Shown: positions 54,650 to 63,862, numbered from the stretch's first letter. The stretch is DNA of 64,000 bases from DATAAP01 sp041690495 (GCA_041690495.1 JAWLHE010000005.1:1-64000), one strand, 5' to 3'. The notes: a model not told the origin generated them from the letters alone. Made by a program: numbers and translations.

Positions 54650-55398
54650 CAGCGCCCCAGATACACTTCGATGACGCGTGCGTCGTTCTGGACGTGGTCG
54701 ATCGAGCCCTCGGCCAGAACCGAACCCTCGTGTAGCACCGTGACCTTGGTCGCAAGCGCGCGGACAAACTCCATGTCGTGCTCGACGACGATTACAGAGC
54801 GCTCGCCGGCGATGCGGCGCAAGAGCGCCGCGGTTTCTTCCGTCTCCTGATCGGTCATGCCCGCGACCGGCTCGTCGACCAGGAGCAGCTCCGGGTCCTG
54901 CATCAGAAGCATGCCGATCTCGAGCCATTGCCGTTGCCCGTGTGACAGCGCCCCTGCCCTCTCACGGGCGCGGGCGGTAAGGCCGGTCAGGTTCAGCACC
55001 TCGTCGATCCGGGCGCGCTGGTCCGCATTCAGGCTGAACAGGAGCGTCGGCACGATCCGCCGGTCGGCTTTCAAGGCGAGCTCGAGATTGTCGAAGACCG
55101 TATGCTCGTCGAATACAGTCGGCTTCTGGAACTTGCGGCCGATCCCGAGATTGGCGATCCGAGCCTCGTCGAGCCGGATCAGGTCGTGCCCGCCTTTGAA
55201 GATGACCCTGCCCCGGTCGGGACGGGTCTTGCCGGTGATCACGTCCATCATGGTGGTTTTGCCGGCGCCGTTCGGACCAATGATGGTCCGGAGCTCGCCT
55301 GGCTCGACGACGAGGCTCAGATCATTGAGCGCCCGGAAACCCTCGAAGCTCACCGACACGCCGTCGAGATACAGAATCGGCTCGGTCGATTCAGTCAT
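54649..55398 (-). CDS. urtD: Urea ABC transporter ATPase UrtD
   Basis: The 249-residue LivG-like ATPase has Walker A GPNGAGKTT, signature LSHGQRQWLEIGMLL with the altered signature residues usual in UrtD, and Walker B LLLVDEPVAGMTDQE. The GKFQKPTVF segment after Walker A is typical. It overlaps urtC by eight bases and urtE by one. Confidence 0.94.
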   Translation of the reverse strand: MTESTEPILYLDGVSVSFEGFRALNDLSLVVEPGELRTIIGPNGAGKTTMMDVITGKTRPDRGRVIFKGGHDLIRLDEARIANLGIGRKFQKPTVFDEHTVFDNLELALKADRRIVPTLLFSLNADQRARIDEVLNLTGLTARARERAGALSHGQRQWLEIGMLLMQDPELLLVDEPVAGMTDQETEETAALLRRIAGERSVIVVEHDMEFVRALATKVTVLHEGSVLAEGSIDHVQNDARVIEVYLGR

Positions 55399-56548
55399 CG
55401 CCGGATCTCCGCATGGCAGGCGTGGGCGGCCGGATGGCTCCCAGCGAAGAGAGATTAAGATCGAATGCCCGGATCGAGCCGACCAGGCCGCGCGGCAGGA
55501 ACAGGGTCACGGCGACGAACAGCGCGCCGAGAACATAGAGCCACAGCTCCGGAACGCTGGAGGTCAGGTACGTCTTGACGGCGTTGACCAGGAACGCGCC
55601 GAGCACCGCACCGTAGAGCGTGCCGCGGCCGCCCACCGCCACCCAGATTACCGCCTCGATCGAGGCCGCCGGCGAGAACTCGCTGGGGTTGATGATGCCC
55701 ACCTGGGGCACGTAGAGCGCCCCCGCTATCCCGGCCAGCATCGCCGAGACCGTGAATGCGAACAGCTTGTAGGCGCTCGCCGGGTATCCGAGGAAGCGGA
55801 CCCGCGCCTCGGCGTCGCGGATCGCGATCATGACCCGGCCGAGCTTGCTGGCGGTGATCCACCGGCATAGCAGATAGGCCAGGACAAGGACGACCGCCGA
55901 GGCGATGTAGAGGCCGACGCGGGTCGCATGTTGGTTGAGCGGAAAGCCGAGGATGTCCTTGAAATCCGTCAGTCCGTTGTTGCCGCCGAAACCCATGTCG
56001 TTGCGGAAGAACGCCAGCATCAGCGCGAAGGTCATCGCCTGGGTGATGATCGAGAGATAGACGCCGGTTATGCGCGAGCGGAACGCGAACCAGCCGAACA
56101 CGAAAGCGAGCGCGCCGGGCACCAGCATCGCCATCGCGATCGCGAATACGAATGAGTCGAAGCCGTGCCAGTACCAGGGCAGCTCCTTCCAGTTCAGGAA
56201 CACCATGAAGTCCGGCAGGACCGGGTCGCGGTAGACGCCGCGCGTACCGATCGAGCGCATCAGGTACATGCCCATCGCGTAGCCGCCGAGCGCGAAGAAG
56301 GCGCCATGGCCGAGCGACAGGATGCCGCAGAAACCCCAGATCAGGTCGATTGCCAGCGCCAGGATCGCCAGGCACAGCCACTTGCCGACGATGCCGACAT
56401 AGAAATCCGCGAGGCGAAGCCCGCTGTCGGCGGCCGGCAGCAGGTTGAGCAGCGGCACGGCGACGATGAGCGCTGCGAGGATCGCAAGCACGGCATGACG
56501 AACGCCCGCACGACCCGATTCGCCGTTGAGGAGGAGCGGCTTCGCCAT
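55391..56548 (-). CDS. urtC: Urea ABC transporter permease UrtC
   Basis: The 385-residue LivM-like permease has about ten membrane segments (for example LAILAALIVAVPLLNLL and LCLAILALAIDLIWGFCGILSLGHGAFFALGGYAMGMYL as a family block). The AAA loop ITASKLGRVMIAIRDAEAR and the VGGRGTLYGAVLGAFLVN block are clear. It is directly downstream of urtB with no gap. Confidence 0.93.
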   Translation of the reverse strand: MAKPLLLNGESGRAGVRHAVLAILAALIVAVPLLNLLPAADSGLRLADFYVGIVGKWLCLAILALAIDLIWGFCGILSLGHGAFFALGGYAMGMYLMRSIGTRGVYRDPVLPDFMVFLNWKELPWYWHGFDSFVFAIAMAMLVPGALAFVFGWFAFRSRITGVYLSIITQAMTFALMLAFFRNDMGFGGNNGLTDFKDILGFPLNQHATRVGLYIASAVVLVLAYLLCRWITASKLGRVMIAIRDAEARVRFLGYPASAYKLFAFTVSAMLAGIAGALYVPQVGIINPSEFSPAASIEAVIWVAVGGRGTLYGAVLGAFLVNAVKTYLTSSVPELWLYVLGALFVAVTLFLPRGLVGSIRAFDLNLSSLGAIRPPTPAMRRSGDD

Positions 56549-58162
56549 CTATGCCTCGACGGCCCGGCCCTTGGACGCGAAGAGCCCGCGCGGCCGCCGC
56601 TGTATGAAGAGAACGATGCCGACCAGCACCAGGATCTTGCCCAGTACGGCGCCGGCGTAAGGCTCGAGGAACTTGTTGACGACCCCGAGCAGGCCCGCGC
56701 CGAGCAGGGTTCCCCACAGGTTGCCGACCCCGCCGAACACCACGACCATGAACGAATCAACGATATAGGCCTGGCCGAGATTCGGGCTGACATTGTCGAT
56801 CTGGCTCAGGGCGACGCCCGCCATGCCGGCTATGCCCGAGCCCAGACCGAAGGTCAGCGCATCGACGCGTCCGGTGCGGATGCCCATGGCCGAGGCCATC
56901 CGGCGGTTCTGCGTCACCGCGCGCATCTGCAGGCCGAAGGCCGTGTAGCGCGTGATCAGCACGATCGCACCGAGCACCGCAAGCCCGAACAGAATGATCC
57001 AGATCCGGTTCTGCGTGATTGTGATTCCGCCCCCAAGGTCGATGGCCCCGCTCATCCACGATGGCTGCAGCACGTCGCGATTGGTCGGGCCGAACAGCGA
57101 GCGGACCGCCTGCTGTAGAATCATGCTGAGCCCCCAAGTCATCAGCAGGGTCTCCAGCGGCCGGCCGTAGAGATGTCGGATCAGCCCGCGCTCGAGCGCC
57201 ACGCCCAGCGCGCCCGCGACCAGGAATGCCGCGGGAATGGCGATCAGCACCGAAAAGTCCATGGCACCCGGAAGGACCGCCACCAGGACCTGCTGGATGG
57301 CAAAGGTGGTGTAGGCGCCGATCATCACCATCTCACCGTGAGCCATGTTGATGACGCCCATGACGCCGAACGTGATCGCCAACCCCATCGCCGCCAGCAG
57401 CAGCACCGAGCCGAGGCTCAGGCCCTGGAACACGGTCTGGACCAGCCGCAGCGTGGCGAGCCGGCTGTCCAGGCCGGCAATGGCCCTGGCTGCCGCATCG
57501 CGCACCTCCGGAGCGAGGTCCGCCGCGTTGGACAGCTGCATCAGCATCGCGCGCGCCTCCGCATCGCCCGATTGCGCGAGCCCGGCGATGCCGGCGAGGC
57601 GGTCGGCCTTGTCGTGACTGAGAACCTGCGTTGCAGCCAGGCTGAGCTTGAGTTGAGCGAGAACGCCGGGATCCTTCTCGCCGGCGATCGCCTTGGCCAG
57701 CAACGGCAGGTTTTCCGGCGAGCGGGTCTTGTAGACGCTCTGCGCTGCGGCGAGCCGATCCTCGACGTCGGGGCTGAACAGCATCAGCCGGCCAAGCGCG
57801 CCGCGGATCACGCCGCGCAGGCGGTTGTTGACGCGCACCGTCTCGTCCTCCGCCGCGGCAGGTTCGATCGGGCTGCCGGTGACGGCATCGATCGCCTCCC
57901 CGTCCCTGGCGATCAACACCCTGTCGCCTGGCTTGCGGATCTGGAGCGCGCCGTCGTTAAGGGCGCGCAGAACCGGCACGGCGCGCGCATCGCCGAGCCC
58001 GGCGAGCTTTTCGACCGCGGCGATACGGTCGCTGAAATTATCGGTGGCGAAGCCCTTCAGGGCCTCGCTGAACTCATCCGCCCGCGCCATCTGCATTCCG
58101 GCAAGGACCGCCAGAAGCGCAACCGCGACGAAGAGAGCGCGTTCCAGGCTAAGCAACCGCAC
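56549..58162 (-). CDS. urtB: Urea ABC transporter permease UrtB
   Basis: The 537-residue protein has a signal-like N-terminus (ALFVAVALLAVLAGMQMARA). An extracytoplasmic helical-repeat domain of about 200 residues follows, then a LivH-like permease from about residue 245 (VFQGLSLGSVLLLAAMGLAITFGVMGVINMAHGE as a family block, later MVVVFGGVGNLWGTLLGAGL). The extra N-terminal domain is characteristic of UrtB. A GC hairpin lies in the 77-base gap before it. Confidence 0.94.
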   Translation of the reverse strand: MRLLSLERALFVAVALLAVLAGMQMARADEFSEALKGFATDNFSDRIAAVEKLAGLGDARAVPVLRALNDGALQIRKPGDRVLIARDGEAIDAVTGSPIEPAAAEDETVRVNNRLRGVIRGALGRLMLFSPDVEDRLAAAQSVYKTRSPENLPLLAKAIAGEKDPGVLAQLKLSLAATQVLSHDKADRLAGIAGLAQSGDAEARAMLMQLSNAADLAPEVRDAAARAIAGLDSRLATLRLVQTVFQGLSLGSVLLLAAMGLAITFGVMGVINMAHGEMVMIGAYTTFAIQQVLVAVLPGAMDFSVLIAIPAAFLVAGALGVALERGLIRHLYGRPLETLLMTWGLSMILQQAVRSLFGPTNRDVLQPSWMSGAIDLGGGITITQNRIWIILFGLAVLGAIVLITRYTAFGLQMRAVTQNRRMASAMGIRTGRVDALTFGLGSGIAGMAGVALSQIDNVSPNLGQAYIVDSFMVVVFGGVGNLWGTLLGAGLLGVVNKFLEPYAGAVLGKILVLVGIVLFIQRRPRGLFASKGRAVEA

Positions 58163-58198
58163 GGACTTTGCCCCAGGTTCTGTTGTGGCTTCGAGAGA

Positions 58199-58226
58199 AG
58201 CCGGGCCGCAGCACGGCGGCCCGGCT
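58199..58226 (-). repeat. 11-bp GC hairpin between urtA and urtB
   Basis: AGCCGGGCCGC (58199-58209) pairs perfectly with GCGGCCCGGCT (58216-58226) around a six-base loop. It begins 13 bases after the urtA stop. No T-run follows on the minus strand. It occupies the same position as the hairpin after aapJ and probably protects the binding-protein mRNA or partly stops transcription. Confidence 0.65.
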
Positions 58227-58239
58227 CCCGGCAGTCAGA

Positions 58240-59535
58240 TCAGTTGGTCTTGAACCTCGGCTCGGTGCAGTTGCCGCAGACCCATGGATAGGTCCAGTTG
58301 GCCACCTTGCCCTTGTTCTCGGCAATGTGCGGGCTCCACGCCTCGGCGACGATCGGGCCTTTGGTCTGCCAGACGATCTGGAACTGGCCGTCGGCCTGCA
58401 CCTCGCCGATCATCACCGGTTTGGCGAGGTGATGATTGGTGTGCATCTGGACCTCATAGCCCGAGAGTGATTTCACCTTCTGGCCGTACATGGCCTGGCG
58501 CACCGCGTCGACATCGGTCGAGCCGGCCTGGGCCACCGCCTGCGTCCACATCTTGAACCCGATGTAATGCGCCTCCATCGGGTCGTTGGTGACGCGCTTC
58601 GGGTCCTTCGTGAAGGCCTTCCACTTCTTCACGAATGCCTCGTTGGTCGGGTTCCTGACGGACTGGAAATAGTTCCAGGCGGCGAGATGGCCGACCAGCG
58701 GCTTGGTGTCGATGCCCGCGAGTTCCTCCTCGCCGACCGAGAAGGCGACGACGGGAATGTCCTCGGCCTTGATGCCCTGATTGCCGAGCTCCTTGTAGAA
58801 CGGCACGTTGGCGTCGCCGTTGATCGTCGAGACGACGGCTGTCTTCTTGCCCTCGGAGGCGAAGCGCTTGACGCGCGTCACGATCGTCTGCCAGTCGGAA
58901 TGACCGAACGGCGTGTACTCCTCCATGATGTCCGCCTCGGCCACACCTTTCGACCTGAGGAACGCACGCAGGATCTTGTTGGTGGTCCGCGGATAGACGT
59001 AGTCGGTACCGAGCAGCACCCAGCGCTTCGCCTCGCCGCCGTCCTTGCTCATCAGGTATTCGACCGCTGGTATCGCCTGCTGGTTCGGTGCAGCACCCGT
59101 GTAGAACACATTGCGCGAGGACTCCTCCCCCTCGTACTGCACGGGATAGAAGAGCAGCCCGTTCAGCTCCTCGACGACCGGCAGCACAGACTTGCGCGAC
59201 ACCGAGGTCCAGTTGCCGAACACGACGTCGACCTTGTGGACCTGCAGTAGCTCCCGCATCTTCTCGGCGAAGAGCGGCCAGTTCGAGGCCGGGTCGACGA
59301 CCACCGCCTCCAGCTTGCGCCCGAGCAGACCGCCCGCCCTGTTCTGCTCCTCCACCATCATCAGGATCGTGTCCTTCAGCGTGGTCTCGCTGATCGCCAT
59401 CGTCCCCGACAGCGAATGCAGCACGCCGACCTTGATCGGCGCCTGCTGCGCCAGCGCCGGTGTCCCGGCGCCGCAGATCATGCCTGACAGCGCCGTCGCG
59501 AATGCGAATGCGCCCAACTTCAATGTCTTCACCAC
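58240..59535 (-). CDS. urtA: Urea ABC transporter substrate-binding protein UrtA
   Basis: The 431-residue periplasmic protein has a signal peptide (AFAFATALSGMICGAGTPALAQQ) and the UrtA-type sequence: KVGVLHSLSGTMAISETTLKD, LFYPVQYEGEESSRNVFYTG, and the C-terminal WVCGNCTEPRF with two cysteines. It captures urea for UrtBCDE. The start is GTG 59535, six bases after GGGAGG; the next codon is also GTG. A GG-N10-GC promoter lies 63-78 bases upstream, suggesting nitrogen control. Confidence 0.95.
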   Translation of the reverse strand: MVKTLKLGAFAFATALSGMICGAGTPALAQQAPIKVGVLHSLSGTMAISETTLKDTILMMVEEQNRAGGLLGRKLEAVVVDPASNWPLFAEKMRELLQVHKVDVVFGNWTSVSRKSVLPVVEELNGLLFYPVQYEGEESSRNVFYTGAAPNQQAIPAVEYLMSKDGGEAKRWVLLGTDYVYPRTTNKILRAFLRSKGVAEADIMEEYTPFGHSDWQTIVTRVKRFASEGKKTAVVSTINGDANVPFYKELGNQGIKAEDIPVVAFSVGEEELAGIDTKPLVGHLAAWNYFQSVRNPTNEAFVKKWKAFTKDPKRVTNDPMEAHYIGFKMWTQAVAQAGSTDVDAVRQAMYGQKVKSLSGYEVQMHTNHHLAKPVMIGEVQADGQFQIVWQTKGPIVAEAWSPHIAENKGKVANWTYPWVCGNCTEPRFKTN

Positions 59536-59597
59536 GATTGGCCTCCCTCGCCCCTGAGCCTTGCGCGTCGGCCGCCAATGCGGCCAATGGGAGACAA

Positions 59598-59613
59598 AGC
59601 GAGAGTTGTGCCA
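59598..59613 (-). promoter_or_regulatory. Candidate sigma-54 promoter of urtA
   Basis: On the minus strand, TGGCAC (59613-59608), five bases, then TCGCT (59602-59598) gives the GG-N10-GC pattern of RpoN promoters; the -24 box is perfect and the -12 box has two mismatches to TTGCA. A transcript would start near 59587, about 50 bases before the urtA start. RpoN with NtrC usually controls urea transport under nitrogen limitation. Confidence 0.6.
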
Positions 59614-59802
59614 ATCCGGCGGCATCGCGTGTTTGTCCTTTGAATCAAGTACCTGGCGCCACAGGCGACGATTCAAGGAGAAACGAAAGAGACATTCCTG
59701 CGGCCGGCCGCCTGCTTTTTGTGCGCTCGCATCAAATCGAGGCAATGTCCGGAGAGAGCCGGGCCTATCGGAAGATCGGGCGGCCTAAAGCTCGTTGAGC
59801 AG

Positions 59803-59871
59803 CTACAGCAGGATGATCACGGGAATCGGGATCGCGATCGGCCGAAGCAGCATGCTGCACACGTCACCCAT
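59803..59871 (-). CDS. Possible 22-residue hydrophobic micropeptide
   Basis: From ATG 59871 the reading frame gives a 22-residue peptide ending in LLRPIAIPIPVIILL, hydrophobic enough to insert in a membrane. AGGGAG lies six bases before the ATG, a better site than many genes here have. It has no homology I can judge and may be chance. It lies downstream of a small membrane-protein gene on the same strand. Confidence 0.3.
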   Translation of the reverse strand: MGDVCSMLLRPIAIPIPVIILL

Positions 59872-59957
59872 CGTGTCTCCCTGCGCCGGCAGAATGCGAC
59901 AAACGCGGAACCGTTCCGGACAGGTATCCCCGGCCCGATCGCGCGCCCGCGAAGCCG

Positions 59958-60242
59958 TCAGTGCCAGGCGATCGCGATACCAGCCATGATATGGGCGCAC
60001 CCGATCGCCGTGACGGCGATGATGACCCAGCGCTGTTCGCGGACACGCGCGTTTCGCCGTCGCTCATTGTGCTGGCACTCGCGCTGCGCCTGCCGCTCAC
60101 GCAGCCATTCGAAGGCGGCCTCGCGAATTGCGCGTGATTCGAACTTGGTCAGACGGTGCACAACCACCGCCTCGCCGAGTCGATCAAACTCGAACCGGAG
60201 TTCGGGGGTCAGTACGCTGTTCGTTTGCAGGTTTGTTGCCAT
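59958..60242 (-). CDS. Small tail-anchored membrane protein, function unknown
   Basis: The 94-residue protein has a soluble helical N-terminal part (LTPELRFEFDRLGEAVVVHR, then a basic ERRRNARVREQRW stretch) and one C-terminal membrane segment (VIIAVTAIGCAHIMAGIAIAW). GGGGA upstream can serve as a ribosome binding site for ATG 60242. No family is recognised. The gene is isolated between urtA and egtD, and the 190 bases upstream hold nothing I can identify. Confidence 0.5.
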   Translation of the reverse strand: MATNLQTNSVLTPELRFEFDRLGEAVVVHRLTKFESRAIREAAFEWLRERQAQRECQHNERRRNARVREQRWVIIAVTAIGCAHIMAGIAIAWH

Positions 60243-60432
60243 CTGCCATCCCCGTCAGGTTCCGTCGCCGCCAGGGGGGAAGGGTCTGGCGGCGACGGGC
60301 GCTGTATCTTCCAAAGGCCTCGGAGGGGGGTGAGGCCCATGGTCCGCAACTATTCAACGTGGAGGCATGAGTCGAGTTCCACCGGGACGGGTAACCCCAA
60401 TGGACAACGCCAAATGAGCGCGTTCGCTATCT

Positions 60433-61437
60433 TTACAGCCATTGCGGGCAACCGCCGCGACCGGGGTGGTCCTGGACAGCGCGCAGATATTGCACGCTGA
60501 ACAGCCGGTCGGGGTCGGTCCAGGCGCGGACCGGCCGGAAGCCGGCTCTCGTTGCGAGCCCCTGGAACGCGTCGATGTCGTACTTGTAGGAGTACTCGGT
60601 ATGAATCCGCTCTCCGGCCGCAAACGGAATCGCGCGCCCTGCGACGCGGACGATCTGCGGCTCGAGGCTGCGGATATAGATCTCGATACGCCCGGATGCC
60701 TCGGAATAGAAGGCATCATGCGCGAATCGCGACAGATCGAACGAGCCATTGAGCTCGCGGTTCATACGGGCCAGGAGATTGAGATTGAAGGCCGCCGTGA
60801 CGCCGGCGGCATCGTCATAGGCGGCATTCAGTACAGCCGGGTCTTTCTTGAGGTCGACGCCGATCACGACCCCGCCGCCGCGTCCGACAATGGATCCGCA
60901 CCGCATCAGGAACCGCTCGGCCTCGTCGGGCTCGAGATTGCCGATGGTCGAGCCTGGAAAGAAGACGACGCGACGCCCGGGGCCCGATGGCAACACGGGA
61001 ACGAAGTCGTCCGCCGTATAATCGGCGCATATCGCGACAATCTCGACGCGCGGATAGCGCGCGGCCAGAGATTGGGCGGCACTGGATAGCTGCTCCGCCG
61101 AGATATCGACCGGTACGTACGCTGAGGGCCGCATCGCATCGAGAAGTATGCCGGTCTTGGCGCTCGATCCGCTGCCGAACTCTATAAGCTGCGCATCGGC
61201 ACCGGCGAGCGCCGCGATCTCGTCGGCATGGCTGCGCAGAATGCGCCGCTCGGTCCGCGTCGGGTAGTACTCCGGCAACTCGCAGATCTGTTCGAACAGC
61301 GCCGACCCCCGAGCGTCATAAAGAAATTTGCACGGGATCGCCTTGGGGTTTCGCGTCAGGCCGGCGATCACGGCGTCGCGAAAGCTCTCCTGCGGCGGAG
61401 CAAGATCGATGAGTTGATGCCTGTAGCTGTGCCTCAC
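60433..61437 (-). CDS. egtD: L-histidine N-alpha-methyltransferase EgtD
   Basis: The 334-residue SAM-dependent enzyme trimethylates histidine to hercynine, the first step of ergothioneine synthesis. Family blocks are FLYDARGSALFEQICELPEYYPTRTE-type sequence, IEFGSGSSAKT (SAM loop), VPVDISAEQL, FFPGSTIGNLEP and the C-terminal YSYKYDIDAFQGLA. The start is GTG 61437, overlapping the egtB stop (GTGA); longer upstream readings lie inside egtB. It is the second gene of an egtB-egtD pair. Confidence 0.93.
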   Translation of the reverse strand: MRHSYRHQLIDLAPPQESFRDAVIAGLTRNPKAIPCKFLYDARGSALFEQICELPEYYPTRTERRILRSHADEIAALAGADAQLIEFGSGSSAKTGILLDAMRPSAYVPVDISAEQLSSAAQSLAARYPRVEIVAICADYTADDFVPVLPSGPGRRVVFFPGSTIGNLEPDEAERFLMRCGSIVGRGGGVVIGVDLKKDPAVLNAAYDDAAGVTAAFNLNLLARMNRELNGSFDLSRFAHDAFYSEASGRIEIYIRSLEPQIVRVAGRAIPFAAGERIHTEYSYKYDIDAFQGLATRAGFRPVRAWTDPDRLFSVQYLRAVQDHPGRGGCPQWL

Positions 61438-62705
61438 GCGTCCTCCGCCAGCCGGATGCCGCCGAACGGCCAGCGCGCATCGGGATAAAAGAAGTTTCGA
61501 TACGTGTCGCGGACATGACCGGGCGGTGTCACGGCGCAGCCGCCGCGCAGCACCATCTGATTGGCCATGAACTTGCCGTTGTACTCGCCGACAGCGCCGC
61601 CGGCGGCGCGAAAGCCCGGATAGGCTGCATACGCGCTCGACGTCCATTCCCAGACGTCGCCGAAGACCTGCGACGGCCCTTCGCGCGCCGGCGCACGGGC
61701 CGGATGAAGACGTCCGCTGTCGGCGAAGTTCCCGGCGGGCGGTATGCCCTCCGCCGCAATCTCCCACTCCGCCTCGGTGGGCAGTCGTTTCCCCGCCCAT
61801 CGCGCGAACGCATCGGCCTCGTAATAGCTGACATGACAGACCGGTTCGGACGGGTCGAGCGTGCGCATGCCCCCTAGCGTGAATATTTGCCACCCGCGGT
61901 CATGACGCTCCCAATAGAGAGGCGCCTCCCAGCCGCGTGCGGAAACGATAGCCCAGCCATCCGACAGCCACAGCTCGGGACGGCGATATCCGCCATCCTC
62001 GATGAACGCCCGATACTCGCCGCAGGTGACAAGGCGGCAGGCGAGCCGGTAGGGATCGAGCCAGATCCTGTGCCGCGGGCCCTCGTTGTCGAAGGCGAAG
62101 CCGCCGCCGTCGTGGCCGACCTCGCGCAGCCCGCCTTCATACTCGCTCCAGCGAAGCGCCGCGACCTCCATCGGCCGGACCGCTGCGCCTGAATGGTACG
62201 CCGGCTTCAGCGGATTGAGCGAAAGGACATGCTTGATGTCCATCAAGATCAATTCCTGGTGCTGCTCCTCATGCGCGATCCCGAGCTCGATGAGCGCCGC
62301 GATCTCAGGCTGCTCCGCGCGCAGCAACGTCTGCATATGGGACGTAACATGTGCGCGATATCGCATCACGTCGGCAGCGCCCGGGCGCGACAGCAGGCCG
62401 CGCTGCGGACGCGGATGACGCGGCCCTGCCGCCTCGTAATACGAGTTGAAAAGGTAGCCGTACTGGGGATCGAAGGTCTTGTAGCCGGGTGCGAACCGCT
62501 TCAGCAGAAAGGTTTCGAAAAACCAGCTTGTATGCGCCAGATGCCATTTCGTCGGACTGACATCGGGCATCGACTGAATCGTCTGATCCTCCGGCGACAG
62601 CGGCGCCGCGAGCCGCTCCGATGCAGCGCGCACGCGCTGGAAGCGCACAGCCAGCGTGTCGCCGCGCACGGCGTCGCGCGAATAGCCCAAAGCGGCGCTG
62701 TCCAC
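61434..62705 (-). CDS. egtB: Ergothioneine biosynthesis sulfoxide synthase EgtB
   Basis: The 423-residue iron enzyme joins hercynine to cysteine or gamma-glutamylcysteine in the second step of ergothioneine synthesis. An N-terminal DinB-like domain has SPTKWHLAHTSWFFE and the ligand motif HEEQHQELILMDIKH, which with the first His form the 3-His iron site. The C-terminal half is an FGE-sulfatase domain (LPTEAEWEIAAEG, DVWEWTSSAY, NFFYPDARWPFGGIRLAED). The start is GTG 62705, directly behind an AGGAGG site. It overlaps egtD by four bases. Confidence 0.94.
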   Translation of the reverse strand: MDSAALGYSRDAVRGDTLAVRFQRVRAASERLAAPLSPEDQTIQSMPDVSPTKWHLAHTSWFFETFLLKRFAPGYKTFDPQYGYLFNSYYEAAGPRHPRPQRGLLSRPGAADVMRYRAHVTSHMQTLLRAEQPEIAALIELGIAHEEQHQELILMDIKHVLSLNPLKPAYHSGAAVRPMEVAALRWSEYEGGLREVGHDGGGFAFDNEGPRHRIWLDPYRLACRLVTCGEYRAFIEDGGYRRPELWLSDGWAIVSARGWEAPLYWERHDRGWQIFTLGGMRTLDPSEPVCHVSYYEADAFARWAGKRLPTEAEWEIAAEGIPPAGNFADSGRLHPARAPAREGPSQVFGDVWEWTSSAYAAYPGFRAAGGAVGEYNGKFMANQMVLRGGCAVTPPGHVRDTYRNFFYPDARWPFGGIRLAEDA

Positions 62706-62875
62706 GTGTCCTCCTCGGCGGCAGTGATGGCTAAGCCGGAACGTGACGGCTCTGTGCCGCGTTCCAAACGCTGTCAGCTTAACGTCAGCCGGACCGTCGG
62801 CGCAACCCATCGAGGTCGGCGATGAACTTCAATGTTGCGTGTTGCATTGCTGTCACATCGCCGAGGCGACCGGAC

Positions 62876-63862
62876 CTATATCCTGCCTGATACGCCTCGC
62901 GCGCCGTTTGTACGTTGCCGCCGCCATGTAGCCGGCGGCGTGCCGATGAGTCGCTTGAATGCGCGCGTGAAGGACGCCTCCGACTCGTATCCGACCTCTC
63001 GTGCGATCTGCGGGATCGACTTGCTGCTGTTGACGAGTTCGTGTGCAGCGACGTGAATTCGCCAGTTCGCGAGATATTGCATCGGGGGCATACCAAGCAC
63101 ATCGCCGAATCGTTCGGCGAGCGCCGAGCGGGACAGTCCGACCTCCCGCCCCAGCGCATCGACCGTCCAGGGGTCGCCCGTCCTCGCGTGCAGAAGCGCC
63201 ATCGCCCGCGATACGTAACGATCCGCCAATCCGGCCAGCCAGCCGGTCTGACCTTCTGTCAGCGTCGCCGTGTAGCGCTGTATGGCCTCGACGAAGAGCA
63301 ACTCGGAAAGCTTGCTCATGATCACTTCCGAGCCGAGGCGGCCGGCAGCGATCTCTTCGGCCGCATGATGGAAGGTATTGCGAACCCATTCGCCGGCGCT
63401 GCCGTCCCGCGCATCGAGACGCAGTACGGCAGGCAATGAGCTCACCACCGGATTGCCGACGATATCTTCGGCACCGAGAAATCCGCAGACGATTCGCGTC
63501 CTTTCGCCATTTCCGCCGAGGACGATGCTGGCAAGGCCGCCTCCGACAGGACCCTGGACGACATCAAGGCTGTCGACCGGCGGCCGGTCGGTATCGCTCC
63601 CCAGGATATGCCGGTCATTGTGGGGAAACATGACGGATTCGCCGGGCCCCATCTCGAACGTGTCCCCGCCCGGAAGGCGCACGCGCATGCGGCCCTCGAT
63701 GACGAAATGGTACGGAATGACGTGCGCCGTTTCGCCGAGATAGGGTGCGCAGGACTGCGGCTCGACCTTCGAGGAGATGCACCAGGGATCGGAAAACTCC
63801 CCATGCAGAAACACCCCGCCCTTCAGGCGCATGGTCCTCAGGACATCCGACAGCGCGTCCAT
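62876..63862 (-). CDS. AraC-family regulator with cupin sensor domain
   Basis: The 328-residue regulator has an N-terminal cupin domain (about 10-180; VIPYHFVIEGRMRVRLPGGD, then EMGPGESVMFPHNDRHIL) and a C-terminal double helix-turn-helix of the AraC type (about 210-315; DALGREVGLSRSALAERFGD and QIAREVGYESEASFTRAFKR). The effector is unknown. It is upstream of egtB on the same strand with a 170-base gap, so it may or may not control egtBD. Confidence 0.9.
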   Translation of the reverse strand: MDALSDVLRTMRLKGGVFLHGEFSDPWCISSKVEPQSCAPYLGETAHVIPYHFVIEGRMRVRLPGGDTFEMGPGESVMFPHNDRHILGSDTDRPPVDSLDVVQGPVGGGLASIVLGGNGERTRIVCGFLGAEDIVGNPVVSSLPAVLRLDARDGSAGEWVRNTFHHAAEEIAAGRLGSEVIMSKLSELLFVEAIQRYTATLTEGQTGWLAGLADRYVSRAMALLHARTGDPWTVDALGREVGLSRSALAERFGDVLGMPPMQYLANWRIHVAAHELVNSSKSIPQIAREVGYESEASFTRAFKRLIGTPPATWRRQRTNGARGVSGRI

